A DNA stretch of 64,000 bases from Wenzhouxiangella sp. AB-CW3 (GCF_014725735.1 NZ_CP061368.1:3611225-3675224); one strand, 5' to 3'. Shown: positions 35,138 through 45,203, counted from the first letter of the stretch. A program made the numbers and translations. Notes: generated by a model not told the origin, from the letters alone.

Positions 35138-38100
35138 TTGCCGGAGCAAGTCGAGCACCATGAGGGAATGGCCCGGAGCGGGCGCCGGCCTGCAGTGCCA
35201 GTCCGCGCCAGACTGCGGCAAATCACCGCCAGCCTGGCTGTTCTGCTGTGCGCGGCACTGACATGCCCCGTACAGGCCCTGCCCGATCCGGACCGGGCGT
35301 TCCGTGATTTCGTCCGCGACACCTGGTCTCTGGCCGAGGGCTTGCCGCAACGGTCGGTCACGGCCATTGCGCAAGGGCCCGACAACTACCTGTGGGTGGG
35401 CACGCAGCACGCGCTGGCGCGCTTTGACGGCGTCCAGTTCGAAACCTACACCACCCGCAACCAGCCGGCCCTGCCCGGCAACGAGATCTCGACCCTGTTT
35501 CGCTGCTCCAGTGGCATGCTCTGGATCGGCAGCAACCGGGGCCTGACGAGCTACGATGGCGATGCGTTTCAACGCGTGCACATCGGCGAAAACGAGGGGT
35601 CCGACGAACTGGCGGTGCTGGCCCTGGCCGAAGATGGGTTCGGACGCGTTCATGTCGGCAGCAGTGACGGACTTTTTATCGTCGACAATGGCCGTCTGGT
35701 GCGCTCTGCATTGAAGGTTCGCGAGCGTATCGGAGCGTTGCACTCGACACCCGAGGGCTTGTGGGCCGGGGGTATTGGACGCTACTGGCGTCTTGACGAG
35801 GGCGTTGCCGATTCGGAACAGTCACTGCCTGAAGACTTCGGAAACGCGCTTGTCACCGCTTTCGTCCAGGACGGCGACGCTTTGTGGGTGGGCACCAGCG
35901 CCGGACTGGTCGGCACCGATGAACTGGCCGGTGTGGCGACCCGGGAGCCCGTCAACGCCATGCTTCGCGACTCGGTGGGCAGCGTGTGGGTGGCCGCCGA
36001 TCAGTCGCTGTTACGCATCCGGGACGGTTATCCGCCGGAGCGCATCGACAACGATCACCCTGCTGCTCATCCACAGGCGCGCAGCCTGTATGAAGACCAC
36101 GAACAGAACCTCTGGATCGGCAGCAGCATCGATGGCCTTGCCCGCTACTGGAGCGGCTGGGCCGATCGCTACTCCACCGAGCAGGGGCTGACCACGCCGT
36201 TGGTATGGAGTGTGGCCGTGGCCGGCGATGGTGGCATCTGGACCGGCACCAACGACGGACTGGCGCATCTGCACGATGGACAGTTCGACCGTGTGCTTCG
36301 CGGCAGCGAGCTGCCACATCCCCATGCCTACACCCTGCTCGAAGACGACGACGGTTTGTGGATCGGAACCCGCAGCGGCCTGACCGTTCTGAACCCGGAC
36401 AGCGGAGAGCAGTGGCGACCGGAGGCCCTGGCGCCGCTGGATGCCGTGCAGATCAACGGCATCGTACCGGCCGGGCACCACGGGCGATACTTTCTAGCCA
36501 CACTTGAGGGCCTTTATCTCTGGGACGGGGAGGAGCGCCTGGAACAGGTCGAAGGGGCCGGCAACGGCAGCATACGGCAGGTCCACCGCCTCAATGAGTC
36601 CGACATTCTGGTGGTCACCGACAACGGCGTGCTCAGAGGCGCGCCCCCGGAGTTGGAACCGTTCGAAAGCGGCCCGGAGCTGCTCAGAAGTGGCAACTTC
36701 GTGGCCGCCCATATTCTCGATGGGGATCGCCTTGCGCTTTCTACCCTGGAACGTGGGATGGTTTATGGCCATGACGACCGGCTGGTGCAGCTCACCATGG
36801 AGCAGGGCCTGCCCAGCGATTCCAGCTACTTCCTGACCCACGATGATCAGGATTACTTGTGGGTCAGCAGCTACGAAGGACTGTTCCGTGTGCCGCTGGC
36901 CCAGCTGGATGAGCTGGCCGCTGGCGAACGCACCCGGGTCGACGCCGAGATGCTGCTCAGCGAGAGTGGCCGGCATGCGGGCAGTCAGCAGGGATACTGC
37001 TGCAATGGTGCCGGCCATGCCAAGGGCTTGATACGCCCGGATGGGCTGTGGCTACCGAGTCGCGACGGCGTCGTCCGTGTCCGCCCGGATCGTATCCGGC
37101 GCAATCCCGTGCCGCCGGTCGTGCGCATCGAACGACTGCAAGCCGGCGGTGAATGGCACTCCCTGGATGACGACCAGGCAAATCTGCTGCGACCAGGTCA
37201 GCGCGACCTATCCCTGGCCTTCACGGCATTGAGCTTCCGCGACCCCGGCAGCGTACGTTTCCGCTTTCGACTGGTCGGCTACGACACCCAGTGGCAGAAC
37301 CCCGGCCGGGACGTGCCGCGCATGGCCAGCTATACCAACCTGCCGCCGGGCCACTATCGGTTCGAGGTACTGGCCGCCAACAACGTCGGGCGCTGGAGCC
37401 AGCAGCCGGCCACCGCCGATATCCACATCCCGGCCCACTTTCATGAAACCGCATGGTTCTGGCTGCTGCTCGTTGCCAGTACGCTGCTGCTGCTTTTGGC
37501 CGGCTACCGCTGGCGCAAGCATCAATGGGTTCGGCAGCAGTCGCTGCTGCGCGAAGAAGTCCAGTCCCGAACCGCTGAACTCCACCAGGCCAATCGCCGT
37601 CTGGTGGAGGTCAACCGCAAGCTGAAAGACCTCAGCACCATCGACACCCTGACCGGGCTGCGCAACCGCCGGCACCTGTACGAACGCATGCGCGAGGAGC
37701 CCCGTCAGCTGGCCACGCTGCGCCAGCAGGACCCGGAGGCCGATCTTGTGCTCGGTTTTGCGCTGATCGATGTGGATCATTTCAAGCGCGTCAATGACGA
37801 GCACGGGCATCACGCCGGTGATCGAGCGCTCGAACAGGTGGGCGATCGCCTGCAGACATTCGTGCGCAAGGGCGATCAAGTCGTGCGCTGGGGCGGCGAG
37901 GAGTTCCTGGTGGTGTTTCGCGCACTGCCCAGGGCCGAGGCACCGGCCATGCTCGACCGCCTGAGCCGCATGCTCGGCGAGCGCCCCTACCAGCTCGGTG
38001 CCGAACGGGCCCTCGCAGTCACCTGCTCGATCGGCTTTGCCGAACTGCCCCCACGCGACCGCGATCCGGCTCGCGGCAGTCAATGGCAAGCCAGTGTCGA

Positions 38101-38281
38101 CCTGGCCGATCAGGCGCTCTACCAGGTCAAGAAAACCGGCCGCAACGGATGGGCCATACTCCGATACGATGCGGAGACCGATCCGGGTTCGATTCGACAC
38201 TCGGAACGCAACGCCGTTGAAGCGGCCATTGCACAGGGGCGCATGCAGCTGATCAGCAACCGGAGTGCAGCGGGTGAATGA
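35138..38281 (+). CDS. Beta-propeller sensor diguanylate cyclase
   Basis: A 1047-residue membrane protein. After a signal peptide come two seven-bladed-type propellers of two-component-regulator repeats (many LWVGT/LWIGS blades, about residues 50-680). A Y_Y_Y domain (FRFRLVGYDTQWQNPG, about 690-770), one membrane helix (about 772-792), a coiled coil and a GGDEF domain follow. The GGDEF active site WGGEEF (about residue 918) is intact and the segment DVDHFKRVNDEHGHHAGD is canonical, so cyclic-di-GMP synthesis is expected. TTG at 35138 is preferred because AAAGGGG lies six bases upstream; ATG 35168 lacks a site. It overlaps selO. The ligand is unknown, possibly a sugar or peptide. Confidence 0.9.
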   Translation: MPEQVEHHEGMARSGRRPAVPVRARLRQITASLAVLLCAALTCPVQALPDPDRAFRDFVRDTWSLAEGLPQRSVTAIAQGPDNYLWVGTQHALARFDGVQFETYTTRNQPALPGNEISTLFRCSSGMLWIGSNRGLTSYDGDAFQRVHIGENEGSDELAVLALAEDGFGRVHVGSSDGLFIVDNGRLVRSALKVRERIGALHSTPEGLWAGGIGRYWRLDEGVADSEQSLPEDFGNALVTAFVQDGDALWVGTSAGLVGTDELAGVATREPVNAMLRDSVGSVWVAADQSLLRIRDGYPPERIDNDHPAAHPQARSLYEDHEQNLWIGSSIDGLARYWSGWADRYSTEQGLTTPLVWSVAVAGDGGIWTGTNDGLAHLHDGQFDRVLRGSELPHPHAYTLLEDDDGLWIGTRSGLTVLNPDSGEQWRPEALAPLDAVQINGIVPAGHHGRYFLATLEGLYLWDGEERLEQVEGAGNGSIRQVHRLNESDILVVTDNGVLRGAPPELEPFESGPELLRSGNFVAAHILDGDRLALSTLERGMVYGHDDRLVQLTMEQGLPSDSSYFLTHDDQDYLWVSSYEGLFRVPLAQLDELAAGERTRVDAEMLLSESGRHAGSQQGYCCNGAGHAKGLIRPDGLWLPSRDGVVRVRPDRIRRNPVPPVVRIERLQAGGEWHSLDDDQANLLRPGQRDLSLAFTALSFRDPGSVRFRFRLVGYDTQWQNPGRDVPRMASYTNLPPGHYRFEVLAANNVGRWSQQPATADIHIPAHFHETAWFWLLLVASTLLLLLAGYRWRKHQWVRQQSLLREEVQSRTAELHQANRRLVEVNRKLKDLSTIDTLTGLRNRRHLYERMREEPRQLATLRQQDPEADLVLGFALIDVDHFKRVNDEHGHHAGDRALEQVGDRLQTFVRKGDQVVRWGGEEFLVVFRALPRAEAPAMLDRLSRMLGERPYQLGAERALAVTCSIGFAELPPRDRDPARGSQWQASVDLADQALYQVKKTGRNGWAILRYDAETDPGSIRHSERNAVEAAIAQGRMQLISNRSAAGE

Positions 38282-39776
38282 ACAATCCGGAGCAATTCCC
38301 GGCGAAGCACGATTCGACAATCGTTATGCTCGATTGCCGCCACCATTCCACAGCCCGGCACAACCCACACCGGTGGCACAGCCAGCGCTGATCGCACTCA
38401 ACCGCCCCCTGGCATACCGACTGGGTCTGGATCCGGATGCGCTGGCCACGCCAGAAGGCACGGACATGCTGGCCGGCAACCGGCCCATGCCCGGAACCGA
38501 GCCGGTGGCCATGGCCTATGCCGGCCACCAGTTCGGGCACTGGGTGCCGCGACTGGGCGATGGTCGGGCGCTGCTGCTGGGTGAAATCATCGACAGTACC
38601 GGCAGACGCCGCGACCTGCACCTGAAAGGCTCGGGCCCGACGCCTTATTCCCGCGGCGGTGACGGCCGCTCGTCGATTGGGCCCGTGATCCGCGAATACC
38701 TGGCCAGCGAAGCCATGCATGCACTCGGCGTACCCACGACGCGGGCGCTGGCGGCGATCAGCAGCGGCGAGTCTGTCATCAGACAGTCACCGGAACCCGG
38801 CGGTCTGCTGCTGCGCGTGGCCGGCAGCCATGTCCGTATCGGCAGCTTCGAGTACATTGCCAGTCACGATAATCCAGAGCTGGTTCGCCGCCTGGCCGAC
38901 CATGTCATCAGTGTCTGTGACGCGGACCTTGCCGGTCAGCCGGACCGCTACCTGCATTGGCTGAGTCGTGTCATCGATCGAACGGCCCGGATGGTGGCGC
39001 AATGGATGCACCTCGGGTTCATTCACGGGGTGATGAACACCGACAACATGTCGATATTGGGAGAAACCATCGACTATGGTCCGTTCGGGTGGATGGATCA
39101 CTATGATCCCAACACGGTCTACAGCTCGATCGACCGCCGCGGCCGATATGCCTACCGCAACCAGCCAACCATCGCGCAATGGAACCTGGCTCGCCTGGCC
39201 GAATGCCTGCTGCCGCTGATCGACCCCGACACCACTAAAGCGGTCGAGCTGGCGAGCGAACAACTGGAGCAGTTCACCGCCTGCTTCGAGTCCCGCTACC
39301 ACACCGGCTTGTGCAAAAAGATCGGATTGGACAGCCAGCACGAAGGCAATCTGGAACTGGCCTTCGACCTGCTGACCCGAATGAGCGAACAGCGCGCCGA
39401 CATGACGCTGACGTTTCGTAGACTGGCAGATCTCGGCAGCCGGGATGCCAGTTCTGACGGGCCGGTCAGATCGCTATTCGACGATCCGGCAAGTTTCGAT
39501 GCCTGGGTCGGGGACTGGCGGCAGCGGCTGCGAGGCGAGGGTCGCGACGAGGCAACGCGCCAGGCCGACATGCACCGGGTCAACCCAGCCATCGTCCTGC
39601 GCAACCACCTGGCCCAGGAGGCGGTCGATGCCGCCGTCGATCATCTGGACTTCAAGCCCATGCAGCAACTGATGGACGCCCTGAGCAGACCCCATGATCC
39701 CCGCCCGGAAGACCAGCGCTACATGCAGCCACCGCAGCCACACGAACGCGTGCTCGATACATTCTGTGGCACCTGA
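38274..39776 (+). CDS. selO: Protein adenylyltransferase SelO (YdiU)
   Basis: A pseudokinase-fold enzyme that transfers AMP to Ser, Thr or Tyr of target proteins and is linked to redox stress. About 500 residues. Signatures are MAYAGHQFGHWVPRLGDGRA, LHLKGSGPTPYSRGGDGRSS, REYLASEAMHALGVPTTRAL, HGVMNTDNMSILGETIDYGPFGWMD and a single cysteine near the C-terminus in TFCGT, in the position of the Sec or Cys of the family. The GTG at 38274 has GGAG eight bases upstream and overlaps the diguanylate cyclase end by eight bases, implying coupling; GTG 38265 is an alternative. Confidence 0.93.
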   Translation: MNEQSGAIPGEARFDNRYARLPPPFHSPAQPTPVAQPALIALNRPLAYRLGLDPDALATPEGTDMLAGNRPMPGTEPVAMAYAGHQFGHWVPRLGDGRALLLGEIIDSTGRRRDLHLKGSGPTPYSRGGDGRSSIGPVIREYLASEAMHALGVPTTRALAAISSGESVIRQSPEPGGLLLRVAGSHVRIGSFEYIASHDNPELVRRLADHVISVCDADLAGQPDRYLHWLSRVIDRTARMVAQWMHLGFIHGVMNTDNMSILGETIDYGPFGWMDHYDPNTVYSSIDRRGRYAYRNQPTIAQWNLARLAECLLPLIDPDTTKAVELASEQLEQFTACFESRYHTGLCKKIGLDSQHEGNLELAFDLLTRMSEQRADMTLTFRRLADLGSRDASSDGPVRSLFDDPASFDAWVGDWRQRLRGEGRDEATRQADMHRVNPAIVLRNHLAQEAVDAAVDHLDFKPMQQLMDALSRPHDPRPEDQRYMQPPQPHERVLDTFCGT

Positions 39777-39860
39777 GTACCCTCCGGTTTCTTGCGTGAA
39801 TGAGCGGCAGGCTACAATCAGGGCCCGAGAGTCGCGCACACAGCAAGGGTTCGGCAGCGC

Positions 39861-41552
39861 ATGAACGACAAGACCAATCCGTCACCGCAGACCCAGACAC
39901 AGACCCGCATTGAGGCCACGACCGCGAACCGGCACAGCGGGCTGGCGCGGCTGGTCGTGATTCAGGGACCGGAGCTGGGCCGGCAGTACAACCTTGCCAA
40001 CCAGGCCATGGTGCTCGGTCGTTCCAGCGAATGCGACCTGAAACTGGCTTCGGCCGGGGTATCGCGTCGTCACTGCCGAATCGAATGGCGCGACGGCAGA
40101 TACTGGATCGAGGACCTCGGATCGACCAACCATACCCGCATCAACGAATCGGTGGTTGACAGTCAGGCATTGAGAGACGGCGACCGGATTCGGCTTGGCC
40201 AGACGGCACTGAAGTTCATCGCCGCCGACAATCCGGAAGCGGCCTGGCTGGACCGGGTGGCCGAGGTCGACACGCAGCAGCATCACGGCCGCCTGTTCGA
40301 TCGGCACCAATTCCACGCCCGGCTGGAAGCCGAGCTGAACGCGGCCAGCGCCAACCCCGACCGCAGTGCCGGCGGCGTGCTGTACCTGCTGATCGACGCC
40401 GCATCAACCATTCGCGACCATGTCGGAATGAAGGGTGTCGATCAGTTGATCAACCGGATTGGCCAGCGACTCAGCGATGCACTGACCGGCACTCACCTGC
40501 TGGCCCGGCACGGCGAATACAGCCTGGCGGTACTGGCAGCCGATGCCGATCAGCATGCCCTGGAACGACTGACCGAAACCCTGCGCAACCAGGTCACGGC
40601 CGGCGTCTTCGCAGTGGGCGATCAGGAAGTGGCTGCCTCGGTCAGCATCGGGGTCTGCCCGTTCAGCCTGCGAATCAGCGATGCCGACACCATGCTGGTC
40701 TGTGCCGCCCGTGCCGCCGAGCAGGCGCAGGCCGATGGCGGCAATCGCAGTCGCACCTACACGCCCGAAGTCTCGGCGGCCAGCGCCAGCGATAACGAAC
40801 AGCACCTGCTCGGACTGCTACGCGAGGCCCTGCAGCGAAACAGCCTGCAGACGCTCTACCAGCCGGCGGTCAGCACCCGCAACGACGACCTGCTGCACTA
40901 CCAGTTGCTGCCGCGACTGCTCACCGACGACGATCAACTGATCCCGGCAGCCCGCTTTGTTCCGGTGGCCGCCCGGCACGGTGCGGTGCAGGCACTGGAC
41001 CGCTGGATGAGCGTGCGGGCCCTGGCCGTCATTCGCGAACGCGTCACCCGGAGCAGGCCACTGCGCCTGCTGGTCAGCCAGTCCGGCAAATCCCTTGATG
41101 ACCTTCGCCGTTTCGAAGTACTGGGCAAGGACCTGGAAAGCGAGATTGCCCGGCAACGCCTGCTGGTGTTCGAGTTTGCCCTGGCCGACCTGGAGCGCGA
41201 ACTCAAGGCGGCTCGCCAGCTACTGCCGAAGATTCGCACGCTGGGCTTTGGCGTCAGCGTCTCCGGCGTCGGCGATGACTCCCAGCCGGAGCGACTCCTC
41301 AACCACTTCCAGATCGACTATGTCAAGCTCACCCGGCGCTTCGCCGAGGGCGCCGGCAGCGATCCGGTCGTCAGCCAGCAGTTCGAACATCTGGCCAAGG
41401 CGTTCCATGCCGCCGGCACCCGAATCATCGTCGGCCAGGTGGAAGATGCCGAAACCATGGGTCGGATGTGGAATTCCGGCGCCGACCTGCTACAGGGAAA
41501 CTTCATCCAGAAACCGACACAAACGCCCGACTTCAAGCTCGAGGACGACTGA
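39861..41552 (+). CDS. FHA protein with degenerate GGDEF and EAL domains
   Basis: A 563-residue cytoplasmic protein. The N-terminal FHA domain (about 28-118) is intact, with GR (53-54), SRRH (68-71) and GSTN (87-90), so it should bind phospho-threonine. A GGDEF-like domain (about 140-300) keeps the fold, but its active site reads LARHGEYS instead of GGDEF. An EAL-like domain (about 310-550) keeps LYQPAVS and RLGF-like parts, but EAL is replaced by YQL, the DDFGTG loop by SGVGDD, and the catalytic Glu region by VFEFALAD. Catalysis is therefore unlikely; it may be a cyclic-di-GMP receptor or scaffold, comparable in concept to FimX. Confidence 0.85.
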   Translation: MNDKTNPSPQTQTQTRIEATTANRHSGLARLVVIQGPELGRQYNLANQAMVLGRSSECDLKLASAGVSRRHCRIEWRDGRYWIEDLGSTNHTRINESVVDSQALRDGDRIRLGQTALKFIAADNPEAAWLDRVAEVDTQQHHGRLFDRHQFHARLEAELNAASANPDRSAGGVLYLLIDAASTIRDHVGMKGVDQLINRIGQRLSDALTGTHLLARHGEYSLAVLAADADQHALERLTETLRNQVTAGVFAVGDQEVAASVSIGVCPFSLRISDADTMLVCAARAAEQAQADGGNRSRTYTPEVSAASASDNEQHLLGLLREALQRNSLQTLYQPAVSTRNDDLLHYQLLPRLLTDDDQLIPAARFVPVAARHGAVQALDRWMSVRALAVIRERVTRSRPLRLLVSQSGKSLDDLRRFEVLGKDLESEIARQRLLVFEFALADLERELKAARQLLPKIRTLGFGVSVSGVGDDSQPERLLNHFQIDYVKLTRRFAEGAGSDPVVSQQFEHLAKAFHAAGTRIIVGQVEDAETMGRMWNSGADLLQGNFIQKPTQTPDFKLEDD

Positions 41553-41588
41553 TCGGACACACGGCCACAGGCCGGAGAAAACAGACAC

Positions 41589-41617
41589 TTGACGCGGAAA
41601 CAGCAAGCGGAGACAAT
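41589..41617 (+). promoter_or_regulatory. Promoter of tRNA-Met
   Basis: TTGACG (41589-41594) and GACAAT (41612-41617) are spaced by 17 bases. They stand about 15 bases before the tRNA 5' end, the geometry of a sigma-70 tRNA promoter. Confidence 0.7.
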
Positions 41618-41632
41618 ATGCGGCTTCCCCGT

Positions 41633-41709
41633 GGCTACGTAGCTCAGCCGGTTAGAGCACAGCACTCATAATGCTGGGGTCGGTGGTTCGAGTCCACCCG
41701 TAGCCACCA
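41633..41709 (+). tRNA. tRNA-Met (CAT anticodon, elongator)
   Basis: A 77-base gene including the encoded CCA. The acceptor arm GGCTACG pairs with CGTAGCC. The D-arm AGCTCAGCCGGTTAGAGC, the anticodon loop CTCATAA with CAT, and the T-arm GGTTCGAGTCC are all standard. The 5' end GGCTACGTAGCTCAG is that of elongator methionine tRNA rather than the C1-mismatched initiator or the isoleucine CAT tRNA. Confidence 0.95.
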
Positions 41710-41763
41710 CATCATCCGCATCACCAGTTCCCTGGCTGGACCGCCCTGAAAACTGGGGGGCCC

Positions 41764-44469
41764 TTGATTCATCCCAACCATGAAAAAAGACAGTTTGGTC
41801 GTGGCATCGGCTCGGGTGCAGCCTGGTGGGTTTTTGTCGGGGTGCTGGTTGCCGGCTTTCTGGTTACCGCCTGGGCTTACCAACTTCTGGCCGACGCGGA
41901 ACGGCAGCGGCAGGAAGCCACCCTGGCCAGCACTGCCGAACAGACCGCGGGATCCATTCTCGGGCAGTTTGCGCGCTACGAAACTCAGCTGGCCGCCGCT
42001 CGTGCCCTGTTTGCCGGATCCGACTTCGTATCAAGGTCGGACTGGCGGGCTTTTGCCCAGGCATTCCAGCAGGATGAGCGCCAGAGGGGCTTTTTTGAAC
42101 TGGCCTGGCTTCCGGAGGTCGACGGCGAACAGCTGGCCCGGCTAAAGCTGCGGGTTATCGAGGAAGGTCTTGGGGAAATGACCCTCGATCCGCCCGGGCT
42201 GCGCGAGATTTACTGCCCGATCTTCTATGTCGAGCCCTGGGAAATCCATGCCGACCATCTGGGTCTGGACGCCTGCGCCCGGGAAAACACCCTGCCGGCA
42301 ATGATCCAGGCCCGGGCCACCGGAAGCGCCCGACTGTCGAACCCCGTGAGCCTGGTGAGTGAGGAAACGGACCCGGTTCGCGGCTACGTGCTGTTCGTCT
42401 GGGTCGAAGATGCCGGGGGCAACCTCCCCGGCTGGGTTCTGGGAACCATTCCATTCGACTTTGTTTTTCAGGTGCTCCCCGACTATCGAACCGATCTGCA
42501 CATGATCGTGACCGATCATACCGACCCCGATGCACCCGAGCATATTCATGACGGAAACGAGCATGTCGCCAAAGCCGCTGACAGCATGGTGGTTGAACGC
42601 CAACTGAAACTCGGAGGCCGGGAGCTGACCCTCCAGTTTCACCAGAAACCGGTGCTGGGACCGGGGCCCTGGCTGCTGCTGGCCGCAGGATTCGTGATCA
42701 CGCTCCTGGTCGCCGGATTTGTTCATGTGCTCATCCGGAATCGTGCCCGGGCACTTGCTCTGGCCGACCGCATGAGCCGGGCCTACCGTGAAAGCGAGCA
42801 GATGCTCAGCTCGATCACCAACAACATACTCGAAGGCATTTATCGTGGCGTGCCCGGAGAGAACCTGGTGTACGTCAACCAGGCACTGGTGCAGATGTTC
42901 CGCTTCGATAGTGCGGAGGAAATGATTGACCATACCGGCCCCATCCTCTATGCGCACCCCGAACAGCGTGAAGAGCTGCATCGCCAGCTCATCGAGCACG
43001 GCCAGTACAGCAACCAGGAAGTCGAGTTCATCCGCCAGGACGGCACCCGCTTTACCGCCATCAACAACTGTGTGGCCGTGCGCGATGACCAGGGCCGTCT
43101 GCTGCATTTCGACGGGGTAATCTCGGACATTACCGAACGCAAGCGTGCCGAGGAGGAAGTGCACCGGCTGGCCCACTACGATCCGCTAACCGGCTTGCCC
43201 AACCGGACCCTGCTCAATGATCGCATCCGGCAGGCCGTTCGTCAGGCTGGTCGCATGCAGCGGTCGCTGACGCTGATGTTCATGGATCTCGATCGCTTCA
43301 AGATGATCAACGACTCGCTGGGTCATGGTGCCGGCGATCTGCTGCTGGGTGCCGTGGCGAGACGACTTGAGCAAGGGGTCCGAAGTTACGACACCATAAG
43401 CCGGCTGGGCGGCGACGAGTTCGTACTCGTACTGCCTGATACCGATGCCAATGTGGCGGCCGCCAAGGCCAGCGCGATACTGGAGTCTTTTCGCAAACCC
43501 TTCGAGATCGAGGGCCAGGAGTTGACCGTCACGCCGTCGATCGGGATTGCCATGTATCCGAATGATGCCGTGGACGCCGAAAGTCTGATTCGCAATGCCG
43601 ACGCCGCCATGTATCACGCCAAGGAACGCGGCCGGTCCACCTTCCAGTTTTTCACCGCCGAGCTCAACGAGCGCGCCTACGAGCGACTGACCATCGAGAA
43701 TCACTTGCGCAACGCGCTCGATCACGACGAGCTGTCGCTGGTGTACCAGCCCCAGATCCGGCTCAGCGACAACCAGATGATCGGTGCCGAAGCCCTGCTG
43801 CGCTGGACCAACCCGACCCTGGGGCCGGTTACACCGGATCGCTTCATCCCGGTGGCGGAACAAAGTGGGCTGATCGTGGAAATCGGTGACTGGGTGATCG
43901 ATGCCGTGTGCAAGCAACTGGCGGAATGGCGCAAGGCAGGAATCGGAGCGATGTCCATTGCCGTCAATGTCTCGGCCGTTCAGTTCTGGCGCGGCAACCT
44001 GGTCGAAGTGGTGCGCGATGCGCTGGGCCGATGGGAGATCAGCCCCGGAGATCTGGATATCGAGCTGACCGAAAGCGTGATCATGCAGGATGCCGAGGCC
44101 GCGCGCGAAGTACTGTCCGAACTCAAGACGCTTGGCATCGGCCTGGTCATCGATGATTTCGGCACCGGTTATTCCAGCCTCAGCTATCTCAAGCAGTTTC
44201 AGATCGACTTGATCAAGATCGACCGCTCTTTTGTCAACGACGTGGCGGTAGATGCCGACGATGCGGCCATCGTCTCGGCCATCTTGAGCATGGCACGCGA
44301 CCTGCGTATTCGAGTAGTAGCCGAGGGTGTGGAGAACCAGCAGCAGCTTGAGTTCATGCATTCCAAGGGCTGCCAGTTTGCACAGGGTTTTCTGTTTGAT
44401 CGCCCCCTTGAGCCCGAACAGTTTCTGGCCCGGGCAAAGGGTTCCCTCAAGCGGCAAGAACAGTCATGA
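41764..44469 (+). CDS. CHASE-PAS-GGDEF-EAL cyclic-di-GMP protein
   Basis: A 901-residue inner-membrane protein. Two membrane segments (about 20-42 and 300-322) enclose a periplasmic CHASE sensor (typical RGFFELAWLPEVDG and PIFYVEPW). A PAS domain (about 345-460), GGDEF and EAL follow. GGDEF is intact (RLGGDEFVLVLP, about residue 547). EAL is also intact: GAEALLRW (about 674), NVSAVQFWR, DIELTESVIM, IDDFGTGYSSLSYLK and AEGVENQQQ. It could make or degrade cyclic-di-GMP; which dominates cannot be told. The TTG start at 41764 follows GGGGGG; no good in-frame ATG lies near. Its end overlaps the convergent exonuclease gene by six bases. Confidence 0.93.
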   Translation: MIHPNHEKRQFGRGIGSGAAWWVFVGVLVAGFLVTAWAYQLLADAERQRQEATLASTAEQTAGSILGQFARYETQLAAARALFAGSDFVSRSDWRAFAQAFQQDERQRGFFELAWLPEVDGEQLARLKLRVIEEGLGEMTLDPPGLREIYCPIFYVEPWEIHADHLGLDACARENTLPAMIQARATGSARLSNPVSLVSEETDPVRGYVLFVWVEDAGGNLPGWVLGTIPFDFVFQVLPDYRTDLHMIVTDHTDPDAPEHIHDGNEHVAKAADSMVVERQLKLGGRELTLQFHQKPVLGPGPWLLLAAGFVITLLVAGFVHVLIRNRARALALADRMSRAYRESEQMLSSITNNILEGIYRGVPGENLVYVNQALVQMFRFDSAEEMIDHTGPILYAHPEQREELHRQLIEHGQYSNQEVEFIRQDGTRFTAINNCVAVRDDQGRLLHFDGVISDITERKRAEEEVHRLAHYDPLTGLPNRTLLNDRIRQAVRQAGRMQRSLTLMFMDLDRFKMINDSLGHGAGDLLLGAVARRLEQGVRSYDTISRLGGDEFVLVLPDTDANVAAAKASAILESFRKPFEIEGQELTVTPSIGIAMYPNDAVDAESLIRNADAAMYHAKERGRSTFQFFTAELNERAYERLTIENHLRNALDHDELSLVYQPQIRLSDNQMIGAEALLRWTNPTLGPVTPDRFIPVAEQSGLIVEIGDWVIDAVCKQLAEWRKAGIGAMSIAVNVSAVQFWRGNLVEVVRDALGRWEISPGDLDIELTESVIMQDAEAAREVLSELKTLGIGLVIDDFGTGYSSLSYLKQFQIDLIKIDRSFVNDVAVDADDAAIVSAILSMARDLRIRVVAEGVENQQQLEFMHSKGCQFAQGFLFDRPLEPEQFLARAKGSLKRQEQS

Positions 44470-45192
44470 CCACAATGCCCCGACCGGGGTGTCGGGGGTG
44501 TAGGCATGTGCCACCTGTGCCTGAAACAGTTCGGCAGTCGCCAGTGCATCGGTGAGTGCGTGGTGCGGGGCGTAGTGCGGCAGGTTGTAGCGTTGACGGC
44601 AGGCCGCCAGCCGCAGCGACACCGGCTTGCGCCCCAGCCAGCGACCGATCACTCCGGGTTTGCGCCGTGGATGCCGGCGGGCTTCCAGGGCCATGGTATC
44701 GAGGACCGGGAAGACCAGCCCTTCTCCCAGCCGGCTGCGCGCCGCGGCATCCAGAAACCGTCGCTCGATCGGGCGATAGTGGACCACGACAATGCGTCCG
44801 GCCAGCATGTCCAGCAGTGACTCCAGCAACTCGGCAATATCCGGCGCGCGGGCCATTTCCGAATGCGTGATGTGGTGAATGGTCACCGATTCAGGCGCCG
44901 GGTCGCGACGTGGCTGAACCACCCGGTAGTGAGATTCGCGACAACGGATTCGAGTCAGTGAGAAGGGGACCAGCCCGAAGCTGACAATGCTGTGGCTTTC
45001 CGGATTCAGTCCCGTGGTTTCAAGGTCCAGCGCCACCAGGGGAGTATCGGCCAGCGGCCGGTCCGGCTCCACGCACCCTGCCGAGTAAAACCGCCCAAGC
45101 ACCTCCGAGCTCGCCGATTCGGCCCTGCCTGCCAGAATCGTTGGCCAGTCGGGGGCGGCATTCGGGCGCTTGCGTGCTCGGCCTGTCGACAT
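44464..45192 (-). CDS. DnaQ-like 3'-5' exonuclease
   Basis: A DEDD-superfamily exonuclease of 242 residues. Catalytic motifs are ExoI VALDLETTGLNPE (two acidic residues), ExoII with VVVHYRPIERRFLD and ExoIII HHALTDALATAELF with the conserved His and Asp (DEDDh type). The first 45 residues are an extension. It follows directly (11 bp) on the cNMP/CBS/DUF294 gene. In many proteobacteria a DnaQ-like exonuclease and a DUF294 protein form a conserved pair, so a shared signalling or nucleotide-processing task is likely, though not defined. Confidence 0.88.
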   Translation of the reverse strand: MSTGRARKRPNAAPDWPTILAGRAESASSEVLGRFYSAGCVEPDRPLADTPLVALDLETTGLNPESHSIVSFGLVPFSLTRIRCRESHYRVVQPRRDPAPESVTIHHITHSEMARAPDIAELLESLLDMLAGRIVVVHYRPIERRFLDAAARSRLGEGLVFPVLDTMALEARRHPRRKPGVIGRWLGRKPVSLRLAACRQRYNLPHYAPHHALTDALATAELFQAQVAHAYTPDTPVGALWS

Positions 45193-45203
45193 CTTGCCTG
45201 TCC

